Shown here: positions 17,217-26,315 of the stretch, piece by piece
Layout: the number at the start of each line of letters is the position of its first letter
How positions within the stretch are numbered: position 1 is the stretch's first letter
Assembly: GCF_002179635.1 (NCBI RefSeq)
Contig: NZ_NFOE01000110.1
Span: 1 to 41,515 of the forward strand
Origin: Campylobacter jejuni
Lineage (GTDB): Bacteria > Campylobacterota > Campylobacteria > Campylobacterales > Campylobacteraceae
Direction: 5' to 3'
DNA: 41,515 bases
Program-made: the position numbers and the translations under genes
The notes under the pieces: model-generated
Databases searched by the model: none
Seen by the model: the letters and a program-made list of their open reading frames with translations, nothing else
What the model was told of the DNA's origin: nothing

Positions 17217-17808
17217 CTTTACATCTTAAAATATAATTTTCTACATTTTCACTTTTATACAAAGCTTCTCTTATACACACACCTGCTAAATTTAAATCTT
17301 TTAAGTGATTTATAGTTTGAGTATTTATACCACCTATGGCATAAATGGGTATTTTTGAAACTTCTGACAAATCTTTTAAATTTTTTATACCCTTTGGAGT
17401 CAAATCAGCCTTACATGAGCTTTTAAATACATGCCCAAAAAAAGCATGATTTGATTTAAGCTTATAAGCTAAATCTAATTCTTCTTTAGAATGGATGGAA
17501 GTACCCAAAAGCTCAAATTTTTTATAGCTTTGTGGGTAATTTTGTAAAACAAATAAAGGAGCATGAAAAAATTGATGATTTAATTTCAAACAAGCTTCAT
17601 AATGATAATGCAAAAAGCAAATCTTTTGAGTTTTATTAAAAATTTTTAATACTTCTTTGGCTAATTTAGTATATTCTAACTCATCTAAATGTTTTTCTCT
17701 AAGCACTAAAGCATCAACACTACTTTGACTTAGCTTTTCAACAAAATTTAAAAAATCTCCTTGAGTATTTTGACTATCGCTAATAGCAATGATTTTTTTA
17801 TCCCACAT
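17194..17808 (-). CDS. ThiE/TenI-family protein, last gene of the thi cluster
   Basis: The 204-residue TIM-barrel protein shows family landmarks ALVLREKHL, LLGTSIHSKEEL, FGHVFKSSCK and YAIGGINTQTI. ThiE joins thiazole phosphate and HMP-PP to thiamine phosphate; TenI is the related thiazole tautomerase. The phosphate loop lacks the usual P-T-x-T-K pattern of ThiE (FKSSCK instead) and the N-terminal half is divergent. I lean to TenI function, assuming a separate ThiE elsewhere as in C. jejuni. It overlaps thiH by 11 nt, which places it in thiazole synthesis. Pathway assignment is firmer than the exact reaction. Confidence 0.75.
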   Translation of the reverse strand: MWDKKIIAISDSQNTQGDFLNFVEKLSQSSVDALVLREKHLDELEYTKLAKEVLKIFNKTQKICFLHYHYEACLKLNHQFFHAPLFVLQNYPQSYKKFELLGTSIHSKEELDLAYKLKSNHAFFGHVFKSSCKADLTPKGIKNLKDLSEVSKIPIYAIGGINTQTINHLKDLNLAGVCIREALYKSENVENYILRCKDLLVQKD

Positions 17809-18931
17809 AAATACTATCGCTCATTATAGCTTGCAAATTTGCATTTTTTAACATAGCTAAAACCTCATCAACACTACGCATATCGCTAATTTGAAACTGA
17901 TCATCGCCTTTTTTATCGCCTTGATGTTCACCCACTCCCACGCTCACACCTGCACTCATTTTAGTAGCTCCAAGTTTAATAACCCCGTCTCTAAATCCTG
18001 CTCTTTCACGCGTAGAAATAGTAATGCTAGCAAAAGGCAAAAACAATCTATAAGCACACAAAACTTGCAAAAGTCTTGTTTCACTCACATCTTTTGGATG
18101 AATTTTTTTATTATTGATAATAGGTCTTAGTCTAGGGATAGATAAAGCTATTTCAGCATGAGGGTATTTTTGCTGTAAAAAATACGCATGTAAAGCCGTG
18201 GCAAAAGCATCTTTTCTAAAATCATCCACGCCAAGTAAAGCTCCAAAAGCAACCCCTCTCATACCCGCTTTTAATGCTCGCTCTTGTGCATGAAAACGAT
18301 ACTCAAACACACTTTTTTCACCTTCGATATGAATTTTAGAATAAGTTTTTTGATTATAAGTTTCTTGATAAACACTCACATATTCACAACCCTTTTCATG
18401 AAGCAGTGCATATTCATCTACATTCATAGGATAAACTTCAATTCCAACTACCTTAAAATACTCTTTTGCTATCTCACAAGCTTTGGCAAGATATTCTACG
18501 CTAGCATACTCCCTGCCCTCACCTGTTAAGAGTAAAATTTCTTCCAAGCCACTTTTTTTAATCTCTTGCATTTCTTTGTGAATTTCAGCCTCATTTAGCT
18601 TAGCTCTTTTAATGTTATTTCCTTTTTGAAACCCACAATAAGTGCATTTGCTATTGCAAAAATTAGAAAGATATAAAGGTGTAAAAAGCGAAATGGAATT
18701 TCCAAAATATTTTTGAGTAATCTTGCTTGATTTTTGTGCTAAATCTTCTATAAAATCTTCTGCTGTGCTTGAAAGCAAGGCTTTTAAATCATCTATGCTA
18801 AGATAATCTTTAGCTAAAGCTTGTTTTATATCAAAAGCGCTAAATTTACTTTCATCAAAAATTTCAACTTCTTTTAAAACCTTAGTTAAAATTTCACTTT
18901 CAATACTTTGCATATGAGGGTATTTTTGCAT
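17798..18931 (-). CDS. thiH: 2-iminoacetate synthase ThiH (radical SAM)
   Basis: ThiH cleaves tyrosine with a 5'-deoxyadenosyl radical to give dehydroglycine for thiazole formation, the anaerobic alternative to ThiO. The 377-residue protein has the cluster motif C92-x3-C96-x2-C99 (FCNSKCTYCGF), LLLTGEGREY, the SVYQETYN segment and a C-terminal VGEHQGDKKGDDQFQISD typical of ThiH. Its start is 1 nt after the thiG stop. Partners are ThiG and ThiS. Confidence 0.96.
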   Translation of the reverse strand: MQKYPHMQSIESEILTKVLKEVEIFDESKFSAFDIKQALAKDYLSIDDLKALLSSTAEDFIEDLAQKSSKITQKYFGNSISLFTPLYLSNFCNSKCTYCGFQKGNNIKRAKLNEAEIHKEMQEIKKSGLEEILLLTGEGREYASVEYLAKACEIAKEYFKVVGIEVYPMNVDEYALLHEKGCEYVSVYQETYNQKTYSKIHIEGEKSVFEYRFHAQERALKAGMRGVAFGALLGVDDFRKDAFATALHAYFLQQKYPHAEIALSIPRLRPIINNKKIHPKDVSETRLLQVLCAYRLFLPFASITISTRERAGFRDGVIKLGATKMSAGVSVGVGEHQGDKKGDDQFQISDMRSVDEVLAMLKNANLQAIMSDSIYVG

Positions 18932-18932
18932 T

Positions 18933-19691
18933 TTAATCTCTTAAAAAACCACTCAAAGGCGAGCTTGCACTTGGCGTGCTTTCATTTGCTATACCTGCTA
19001 AATACGCATTATATCCTGCATCTATAGCTAAAGCAAAAGCCTTTGCCATTTTTGCTACATCTTTAGCTTGAGCTATGGCAGTATTTGCCATCACTGCGCT
19101 TACTCCCATTTGCATGGCTTCACAAGCTTGCGCTGGATTTCCTATACCTGCATCAACTATAATAGGTAAGCTAATTTCATTAAGTAAAATTTGTATAAAT
19201 TCTTTAGTTTCTAAACCTTTATTGCTTCCTATAGGTGCTCCAAGAGGCATTATAGCAGCAGCTCCTGCATTAGCCATAGCACGCGCTGCATATAAGTCAG
19301 GATACATATAAACCAAAGGCGTAAAACCCTCATTTGCTAAAAGTTCCACCGCTTTTATACTTTCATAATTATCCGGTAATAAATATTTACTATCGCTAAT
19401 TACTTCAACCTTAATCATATCACCACAGCCAAGCTCTCTTGCAAGTCTTGCTATACGCAATGCCTCATTAGCATTTCTTGCACCTGAAGTATTTGGTAAA
19501 AGCTTGATATGCTTTGGGATAAAATCAAGTATATTTTCTATGCCTTTATCATTTACCCTACGCAAAGCTAAGGTGATAATCTCGACTTTTGCTTCTTCAA
19601 TGGCTGATTTTATAAGCTCAAAAGAAAATTTCCCAGAACCTAGAATAAACCTGGAATTAAACTCATATTTTCCTATTTTTAATTTTTCCAT
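18933..19691 (-). CDS. thiG: Thiazole synthase ThiG
   Basis: ThiG builds the thiazole phosphate ring from 1-deoxy-D-xylulose 5-phosphate, dehydroglycine and the sulfur on ThiS thiocarboxylate. The 252-residue barrel has the Schiff-base lysine K94 in MIKVEVI, the [13 protein letters not shown] loop, and the phosphate site [10 protein letters not shown] plus [11 protein letters not shown]. The length is normal. It shares one base with the thiF stop. Confidence 0.97.
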   Translation of the reverse strand: MEKLKIGKYEFNSRFILGSGKFSFELIKSAIEEAKVEIITLALRRVNDKGIENILDFIPKHIKLLPNTSGARNANEALRIARLARELGCGDMIKVEVISDSKYLLPDNYESIKAVELLANEGFTPLVYMYPDLYAARAMANAGAAAIMPLGAPIGSNKGLETKEFIQILLNEISLPIIVDAGIGNPAQACEAMQMGVSAVMANTAIAQAKDVAKMAKAFALAIDAGYNAYLAGIANESTPSASSPLSGFLRD

Positions 19692-20491
19692 TACTCACTC
19701 GCTAAAAGTTCTAAAACTAAATTTGCTTGATGTCCTGCACAAATATTTACACGCGGTGCCATAAGTCCATTGCCTACTTTTGCCTCATTTTTTAAATCAC
19801 CACAAACATAAAAGTTTTTTGCGATTTTTCTTGTTTGTATGCTGTTGCTATCGCCATATCCTGCTAAACCAGAAGCACAAATTAATGTTTTTTGAGGATA
19901 GTGTTGGTGAAAATTTTGCGCTAAAAGGGCTTTGTATTTTGCGCTATCAAAGGCTTCACAAACTATATCATCATTTATAAAAAGTTCGGCTATATTTTCT
20001 TTTTCTATTTTTAAAACTTGGGCAAATACTTCTATAAAAGGATTAATTTTAGCGATTTGATCTCTTAAAGCTTCAGCCTTAAATTTACCCAAATCTTCCA
20101 CTATATAAGCTTGGCGGTTAAGATTACTTGGCTCCACCACATCAAAATCAATCAAATGAAGCCTACCAACCCCACTTCTTGCTAAATTTATAGCTATATG
20201 CGAGCCAAGCCCACCAAGCCCACACACTGCTACACTTGCCTTTTTAAGCTTATCATGAAGCTTTGGAGTATGTCTTGCCCTCATCATCGCATCAAGAGCT
20301 TCATATGGTGGTAAAGTATTTTTTTCTATACAAAAAAGCTCATCATTTTCTTTTATCTCCAAACTTTCTTTTGTCGCAAAACCATTGACTATCCACACAT
20401 CATTTTCATTTTTACTCACATTTTGAAAAAATTCCAAAGTGTTTTTAAAATGCGTGTCTATCACACTACCATTAAATTTAATTTTCATCAA
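19691..20491 (-). CDS. thiF: ThiS adenylyltransferase ThiF with ThiS-like N-terminal extension
   Basis: ThiF adenylates the C terminus of ThiS so that sulfur can be added. The 266-residue protein has the E1-like nucleotide motif G91-LGGLG96, [15 protein letters not shown] (about 114-128) and the [14 protein letters not shown] helix. Residues 1-58 precede the usual E1 domain and read like a beta-grasp fold: [10 protein letters not shown], then [22 protein letters not shown], which parallels ThiS at the NG...L..ND.. positions, but without a C-terminal GG. The CxxC zinc pair of E. coli ThiF is not clear; single cysteines occur in VCGDL and NICAGHQ. It overlaps thiS by 4 nt. Confidence 0.9.
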   Translation of the reverse strand: MMKIKFNGSVIDTHFKNTLEFFQNVSKNENDVWIVNGFATKESLEIKENDELFCIEKNTLPPYEALDAMMRARHTPKLHDKLKKASVAVCGLGGLGSHIAINLARSGVGRLHLIDFDVVEPSNLNRQAYIVEDLGKFKAEALRDQIAKINPFIEVFAQVLKIEKENIAELFINDDIVCEAFDSAKYKALLAQNFHQHYPQKTLICASGLAGYGDSNSIQTRKIAKNFYVCGDLKNEAKVGNGLMAPRVNICAGHQANLVLELLASE

Positions 20492-20679
20492 CCACCACCT
20501 ACAAAAGTAACAATCTCTGCTTTATCATTTTCTTTTAAAATTAAATTTTCAAATTTATCCCTTGGGATAATTTCTCCGTTTAACTCTAAGGCAATAAACT
20601 CTATTTTTAATTGCTTTTCTTTAACATAATCCATAAATCTAAGCTCTTTTAACCCAAGCTTTTGCCCATTGATAATCAT
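20488..20679 (-). CDS. thiS: Sulfur carrier protein ThiS
   Basis: A 63-residue ubiquitin-like protein ending in VGGG, the tail that is adenylated by ThiF and then carries sulfur as a thiocarboxylate. The FIALELNGEIIPRDKFENLILKEND region matches the ThiS core. The ATG overlaps the hsdS stop by 4 nt (ATGA), so thiamine genes here can be translated only on messages that pass through, or start within, the RM operon. No TPP riboswitch precedes it. Confidence 0.92.
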   Translation of the reverse strand: MIINGQKLGLKELRFMDYVKEKQLKIEFIALELNGEIIPRDKFENLILKENDKAEIVTFVGGG

Positions 20680-22154
20680 GTTTTTCCTTGTATTTGCTCT
20701 TCTACTTTAATTTTTGCATTATCTAATAATTGTTTAGATTTTTTCCTTAAATTAAAGCTTTCTTGTATATATTTTGCAATTTTTTCTTGGGTTTTAATAT
20801 CAAGTATTGCCACTAAAATCTTTTTAATGTCTTCAATCCTCCAATGAGATATTATAGATCCACCACAATCTCTTTGTGCTTGTAGCTTTGCAAAAATAGA
20901 ATTTAAAAACAATGTTAGATACTCGGGTAAAATATTTTCTTTATCTTTTATATTTAAATGCAAAATAGCACTACTAGTTACAACTTCCTTATCTTCTTTT
21001 ACACAATATGCAATACCAACACTCCCATCTTTACTAAATAAAATAGTATCTTTTTTCGGATATAAAATTTGTAAATATTGTGAAAAAAAATCTTTTTCAT
21101 CTAAAAAAACATCACCTTCACTTAACCCATATTGTGTCAAATTTGCAACTCTTATAAAAGGTATTCCTTTATTTTTATATAAATTCGAACCCGGCTCTAT
21201 TGACTTTGTGATGCTTACCAAATTATCTAATATAGTATATTTCTTATTCATTATAATTTTCTCATTTATTTCATATTTCTTTTGATAATACTCACTATCC
21301 AATCGCCCTGTTTTTAAAAAAGATTTTTTTAATGTGCGTATAGAGATATTGAGTGATTTTGTAGAATGATCTATTTTAGAATCTAGCAAACTTTGTAATG
21401 GATTTTTCGGATCAAGCCCTAACTCAAGGTATAGAGTTTCCTCTGCTTTTTTATATAATTCCTTGCTTTCTTCTAATGCTTTATGAGAATCTTTTACCAT
21501 TTTTTCAATTTCTAGCTGAAATTCTATAGGAAGAATGGGAATTGGTAAAGATTTTATTGCTTCCTTGTCTATTGTTTGAGGGACAGCCCCATTAACTTTT
21601 CTCTCAATAATTATCTTTCCTAAATTAGTATTTAGAAAAATATACAAAAATGCAGAATTTAACTTATCATTTGTTCTTAATAAAAATAAATTCATGCCTA
21701 AACTTATAGGCTTATTTAAAAATGGAATAAAATATGAAGCACCTGGATTACCTATTTTGTTAATTACGACTTCTCCGCCAAAAACTTTTGTTTTTGATAA
21801 AAAGTTATAAGCATGTTTTGAAATATACTTAACTTCATTTTCAAAATCCATTTTTTCCAAATCGGTAGTTCTAATCATATAAGCATAATCTTTTGTATCT
21901 TGTAATGTTACATTACTACTTAGCAGTTCATAATTTCCATTAGCGTGATAATCTGTTAATAATTCTAAACATTCATACAATGGCAAGTAATTCATATTTT
22001 TAATTTTTTGATATGCAACAATAAAATTCTTACTAAAAAATTCAGCGTCTATTCTATCTTTCTCATTATCCTTTTGAACTTCACTCAGGCGTAATACACT
22101 CACTTCTAAATGTGGGTATTTTTCCTGCAAAGCTTGACTAAGATTATTTTCCAT
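20676..22154 (-). CDS. hsdS: DNA specificity subunit (HsdS-type, two target-recognition domains)
   Basis: The 492-residue protein has the twofold layout of HsdS. TRD1 (about 25-205) is followed by a conserved helical spacer (about 208-245, LPILPIEFQLEIEKMVKDS), then TRD2 (about 275-440) and a second helix (about 445-488, TQEKIAKYIQESFNLRKKS). Each half begins with an R-hydrophobic-D-x-E-aromatic motif: RIDAEF (34-39) and RLDSEY (284-289). It should choose the DNA sequence for the methylase-nuclease encoded upstream. Two TRDs predict a bipartite target, which cannot be read from sequence. It starts inside the end of the broken AlbA_2 gene and ends on the thiS start. Confidence 0.93.
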   Translation of the reverse strand: MENNLSQALQEKYPHLEVSVLRLSEVQKDNEKDRIDAEFFSKNFIVAYQKIKNMNYLPLYECLELLTDYHANGNYELLSSNVTLQDTKDYAYMIRTTDLEKMDFENEVKYISKHAYNFLSKTKVFGGEVVINKIGNPGASYFIPFLNKPISLGMNLFLLRTNDKLNSAFLYIFLNTNLGKIIIERKVNGAVPQTIDKEAIKSLPIPILPIEFQLEIEKMVKDSHKALEESKELYKKAEETLYLELGLDPKNPLQSLLDSKIDHSTKSLNISIRTLKKSFLKTGRLDSEYYQKKYEINEKIIMNKKYTILDNLVSITKSIEPGSNLYKNKGIPFIRVANLTQYGLSEGDVFLDEKDFFSQYLQILYPKKDTILFSKDGSVGIAYCVKEDKEVVTSSAILHLNIKDKENILPEYLTLFLNSIFAKLQAQRDCGGSIISHWRIEDIKKILVAILDIKTQEKIAKYIQESFNLRKKSKQLLDNAKIKVEEQIQGKT

Positions 22155-23139
22155 TTTTTTTCCAAATATTGTGTTTTTTACAAAGTTCTTTTATATCATC
22201 ATCTGATAATTTTTTTTGATTCAAGAAATCGAAACAAAATTTACTATAATATTTTTGATTTTTCTTTTGTTGAAAATATTTAGCATCTTGCTGTATGATA
22301 GGATATTCAGCTAGAATACCTCTAAAATAATGATGAGTTATGTTTAAACCTAATCTTTCTAGCAATTCTTTCGTGGTATAAAAATCTTTTTCAAGATTTA
22401 AATTTGGCGCCATAATTTCTCCATTCTCTATAGTTCCTATAAGTTTAAGCGCTGGAGCGCCTTCTTTTTCTACAAACTTGCCTTCAACAACTAAATTTAG
22501 ATTCTCCAATAACTTTTTATCTATGACTATTTTTTTTCCATTGCCACTATCTATTTCTCCACGAAGCAAATCTAGCATTTTAACATTCTTTGGACCTATC
22601 TTGGGGCTATGTTCTCTATATGTTCCATCCACTTTTGGCGCTCTATTTCTAAATTTTTATCTAAAATATTTCTTAGTTCGGGATATTTAATTTTTTTCGC
22701 TTCTTCCACTATATCTATAATATATTTCTCCTTCTAAAATTTCTTGTTTTTTTCCATTGTTTTTAATGCAAATAAATGGCTTGTTCAATCCTTCTTTAAC
22801 CTCTATTATTCCAAAAGTTTTATTATCTACATTAAAAGTTTGTATATTGAAAATAATTTCTGGCGCAAAACTTTCATTTAAAAAATTTGAGAAATCCTTG
22901 TTATCCAAATTTTCAAGATTATTATTTGTCATGCCTATTGCCTCCCTTGGTTTATCTTTAACGCCAAATACAATAATGCCACCTTGATTATTTGAAAAAG
23001 CTGCTAATGTTTTAGCATATAGTGCAAAATCTGCCTTATTAAAATTTGCCTTAAATTCAAGTTGTGAATTTTCTCTATGTTTAAGTCTCTTTGTGCTTTC
23101 ATCAGTTGCAATTAATTCTAAAAATTTTTGCTCTGTCAT
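22144..23139 (-). pseudogene. AlbA_2 (Schlafen-like) gene broken by two homopolymer frameshifts
   Basis: The N-terminal part (23139 to stop 22687) is an AlbA_2 domain: HRENSQLEFKANF, then AAFSNNQGGIIVFGVKD and GEIYYRYSGRSEK. It runs into a stop at an A7 tract (minus strand, about 22690-22696). With A6 the frame continues EKIKYPELRNILDKNLEIERQKWMEHIENI. It then fails again at a C4 tract (about 22609-22612), where C5 would continue APKIGPKNVKMLDLL into the 162-residue downstream frame, ending ...WKKNGK at 22144. Corrected, the gene encodes about 331 residues. ATG 23139, 2 nt after the RM stop, is preferred over TTG 23154. AlbA_2 proteins occur in several defence-related operons; the role is unknown. 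It may be decayed, phase-variable or a sequencing artefact. Confidence 0.8.
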
Positions 23140-23141
23140 AT

Positions 23142-25205
23142 TTATTCTTTCCAAAAACTCAAATTTTCACTCTTTGCAAATTCAATAAAAGCTTCCGCTA
23201 TGCCATCTTTTTGCAAGTCTTTGTATTTTTCTACATTTAACCTATATTCTTGCATTCTTTTATCAAAATCTTCTTGGCTTTCATCTTTTTGTTTTATAGG
23301 CTCATCTCCTTCTAAATGCGGATGAAATAAATCATGTTTTACCACTAAATGATCATGAGAATCTAAAAGTGGGTAATAAATCTTTTCACCTGAATTATCC
23401 TTGCTAGGCTCACTCATAGTAGCGAAGAAGATATTATAGTCCTCGCACTTTGGACATAATTTATCATCCCATTTTTGCAAAAACAATACACTTGTTTTTG
23501 TCCCAGTATGTGGCTTAAAGACATTTCCATGAAGTCCTACAACCGCTAAGATTCTAGCTTTTTGTGCGATAAATTCTCTTATATATTTATCACTTGAATT
23601 ATTAAAACGCCCTTGTGGCAATACAATAGCCATTCTACCACCAGGCTTTAACATATCTAAATTTCGTTCAATAAATAAAATATCCCTTCCTACTTTACTT
23701 TGAGGTTTGCCATTTTCTTTCTTGCCTAACTCATATCTAGCTAAAATTCTATTTTCTTTTATATCTCCGGCAAAAGGTGGATTTGCCATTAAAATATCAA
23801 AATTAAAATCCCTATTTTGATTTTTAGTAGTTCTTAAATTTTTTAAGCGTTTAAAACCTTCAAAATACACATTTTGCCAATCTTCATCATCTTTTACCCA
23901 TTCATCCCATCTATCAAAGTCAATGGAATTTAAATACAAAACATTTGTATGCCCATCGCCTGCGATTAGATTAAGCATTTTTGATACGCGCACGCTTTTT
24001 TCATCAAAATCTATACCAAACACTTTTTCTTTTACATAGTCTTGACACTCAGAAATCTTTTCTTCAGCTGTAAAGAGATGACTTGCTTCTATACCTCTTT
24101 CTTTATAAATTGAACGCCATACATAAAAACAAGTATGTATCGGAAATCCGCAACTTCCACTTGCAGTATCTATCATACTTTCATCTTTTTTGGGATTTAG
24201 CATTTTTACGCACATATCTATTACATAACGCGGAGTAAAATATTGCCCTTTTTCACCTTTTGAGGATTTATTCACTAGATATTCAAAAGCATCATCAATC
24301 ACTTCTAAATTTGAGTTGAATAACTTTGTATTTTGCAATGATGACACGCACACACTTAGGTGTGAAGGAGAAAGTTTAATTTTCTCATCATTATTAAATA
24401 CACCTTCCCATTTTTTCTTTGCTTTATCAAAGAGATTTTCTATTTTTTGCTTAAGTTCAGAATCAGATTCTCCATAATTTCTAAACTCTAAACTCTTTGT
24501 TCTGTCTCTTGCGCCATCTAATTCATCAAAAAGTTTTATAAATATAAGTTTAAAACATTCTTCAAATACATCAACTCCGGCATTTGCCAACACCTCATCT
24601 TCCATTTCTGTAACCAAATTCTTTAAACTTCGCTTTTGACTTTTTAAAATATCTTCTTTAATCAAATCATCAAAGGTAAATTTTACTTTCAACAGATCTG
24701 GTAATGTCTGGTTTAATGCAGGAATATTTGGAATAGATTCAAAATAATTTGGATCTTTTCTATGATAATAACTAATTTCTTTACCATTACACCACACAGC
24801 CATAGTTGCACCTGTAGCATTACAGTAACTTTTTAACTGCTCTTTGCCATCTTTCAACTTCGGCTTTTTTACTTCTATAATGATATATGGGGTTGTAATT
24901 TGGATTTTATCCATTATCACAATATCAGCTCTTTTTACTTCGCGTCCAAAATGCACACCAAATTCAATTTTTATCATATCCTTAGGATAGTTATATTCAT
25001 TTAAAATCTTATCGATATAAAGTTGACGCACAATTTCTTCTGGCGTGAGTTTAATTTCTTTATCGCGGATAAGGCAATTAGTATAGTATATAATTTGATT
25101 ATTTTTGTTTGTTTTAACTATAATTTTAGTTTCCAATTCAACAATAGCTTTTTTACTAAATAGATCTAGTTTGTAATCACTATCTTTTAAAATTTCCTCA
25201 ATCAT
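23142..25205 (-). CDS. Fused PD-(D/E)XK nuclease and N6-adenine DNA methylase (RM subunit, BcgI/type IIG-like)
   Basis: The 687-residue protein combines two enzymes. Residues about 45-150 form an HSDR_N-type nuclease with the catalytic set D94 (RADIVIMD), E111 and K113 (IIIEVKKPK), and Q123. After a helical linker, residues about 280-600 form an HsdM-type methylase: GQYFTP (320-325), SAM motif I D346-TASGSCGF, and catalytic N475-P-P-F478. There is no DEAD-box translocase and no separate hsdR gene in the window. Methylation and cleavage thus sit in one chain guided by the separate S subunit, as in BcgI-type enzymes. The C-terminal tail (about 600-687) has CPKCEDYN and a charged helix. It starts 9 nt after dapE. 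Confidence 0.9.
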   Translation of the reverse strand: MIEEILKDSDYKLDLFSKKAIVELETKIIVKTNKNNQIIYYTNCLIRDKEIKLTPEEIVRQLYIDKILNEYNYPKDMIKIEFGVHFGREVKRADIVIMDKIQITTPYIIIEVKKPKLKDGKEQLKSYCNATGATMAVWCNGKEISYYHRKDPNYFESIPNIPALNQTLPDLLKVKFTFDDLIKEDILKSQKRSLKNLVTEMEDEVLANAGVDVFEECFKLIFIKLFDELDGARDRTKSLEFRNYGESDSELKQKIENLFDKAKKKWEGVFNNDEKIKLSPSHLSVCVSSLQNTKLFNSNLEVIDDAFEYLVNKSSKGEKGQYFTPRYVIDMCVKMLNPKKDESMIDTASGSCGFPIHTCFYVWRSIYKERGIEASHLFTAEEKISECQDYVKEKVFGIDFDEKSVRVSKMLNLIAGDGHTNVLYLNSIDFDRWDEWVKDDEDWQNVYFEGFKRLKNLRTTKNQNRDFNFDILMANPPFAGDIKENRILARYELGKKENGKPQSKVGRDILFIERNLDMLKPGGRMAIVLPQGRFNNSSDKYIREFIAQKARILAVVGLHGNVFKPHTGTKTSVLFLQKWDDKLCPKCEDYNIFFATMSEPSKDNSGEKIYYPLLDSHDHLVVKHDLFHPHLEGDEPIKQKDESQEDFDKRMQEYRLNVEKYKDLQKDGIAEAFIEFAKSENLSFWKE

Positions 25206-25214
25206 TCTAAACCT

Positions 25215-26312
25215 TTAAAAATTTTCTATCAAGTCTTTAAAAACTAAATACAATTTTTCAAGCTCTTCTATATTCACTCTTTCATCAATTGCATGAATTC
25301 TATCATTGCACACGCCAAATTCTACTACTTTCACACCAAACTCAGCAAAATATCTTGCATCGCTTGTGCCACCTTTAGTGTTAAGTTCTGGCACTACTTG
25401 AGTGATTTTTTGCACACTTTCATTTAGTTTTTGTACGATTTTAGAGTCACTTTGTGTTAAAAAAGGTTTTGAACTTTGATTTATGCTTAATTCATAATCA
25501 AGTCCTTCACAAGTCTTTTCTACATAAGCTTTTACATCTTCTAAGCTAGTTTGTGGAGAATTTCTTACATTAAACATCAATTTTAAATCATTTGGGGTTA
25601 CATTGCACACTTCCATACCACCGCGTATATCAGTAATGACAATTTTAGATGGTGCAAATACCTCATCACCTGGATCAAGATCAAATCCTGCTAAAAATTT
25701 CAAAGCAGAAGCAAAATTATGCACAGGATTTATACATTTTTGCGGGTATGCTACATGACCTTGCTTACCTTTGATAAGTAATTTTGCATTAATAGAGCCA
25801 CGACGCCCTATTTTAATGCTATCTCCAAATTTTTTATCACAAGTTGGCTCAGCAACCACAGCAAAATCAGGTAGCATATCTTTTTCTTGCATAAATTTAA
25901 GCACTTCAAGCGTGCCAAATTTAGCCTCACCTTCTTCATCGCTTGTTAAAATCAATGAAATTCTTCCTTTGAAATTTTCTACTTCTTTAACCGCACACAT
26001 AAAAGCAGCCACGCCACTTTTCATATCTTGCGCACCTCTTGCATAAATAAACCCATCTTTTTCTAAAGGCTCAAAAGGATCACTGCTCCAACCCTCTCCT
26101 GCAGGCACTACATCTACATGTCCGCCAAAAGCTAAATGCTCACCATCATCACTAAATTTTTTAGTCAGCAAAAGATTTTTCACACCTTCTTTTTCTATAA
26201 AAAAAGCTTCAAAATCACTTAACTCCACTGCGATATAATTTAACGCTCCATCATCATCTGGGGTGATGGATTTAAATTTGCTCAATTCTTTAAAAATTTC
26301 AACTACTTGCAT
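25215..26312 (-). CDS. dapE: Succinyl-diaminopimelate desuccinylase
   Basis: DapE hydrolyses N-succinyl-L,L-diaminopimelate to succinate and diaminopimelate, for lysine and the peptidoglycan cross-link. The 365-residue M20 metallopeptidase shows the zinc ligands H65 and D67 (FGGHVDVVP), D96 (GAQDMKSG), E126/E127 (TSDEEGEA) and H340 (RIHAIDE). Spacing matches H. influenzae DapE closely. [13 protein letters not shown] near residue 310 is also typical. It lies 3 nt after the LysE-family gene. Confidence 0.95.
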   Translation of the reverse strand: MQVVEIFKELSKFKSITPDDDGALNYIAVELSDFEAFFIEKEGVKNLLLTKKFSDDGEHLAFGGHVDVVPAGEGWSSDPFEPLEKDGFIYARGAQDMKSGVAAFMCAVKEVENFKGRISLILTSDEEGEAKFGTLEVLKFMQEKDMLPDFAVVAEPTCDKKFGDSIKIGRRGSINAKLLIKGKQGHVAYPQKCINPVHNFASALKFLAGFDLDPGDEVFAPSKIVITDIRGGMEVCNVTPNDLKLMFNVRNSPQTSLEDVKAYVEKTCEGLDYELSINQSSKPFLTQSDSKIVQKLNESVQKITQVVPELNTKGGTSDARYFAEFGVKVVEFGVCNDRIHAIDERVNIEELEKLYLVFKDLIENF

Positions 26313-26315
26313 GTT

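Noticed and set aside
20600-20760. TPP riboswitch before the thi genes
   Set aside because: The thiS start lies on the hsdS stop codon, so there is no leader, and the sequence is hsdS coding.
22149-22170. A8 tract at the start of hsdS as a phase switch
   Set aside because: It lies at the very end of the upstream frame and before or at the hsdS ATG, so a length change would scarcely alter either product.
22144-22632. An independent gene of 162 residues starting at GTG 22632
   Set aside because: Its first ten or so residues are in the wrong frame relative to the AlbA_2 continuation, there is no clear ribosome site, and it makes sense as the C-terminal part of the broken gene.
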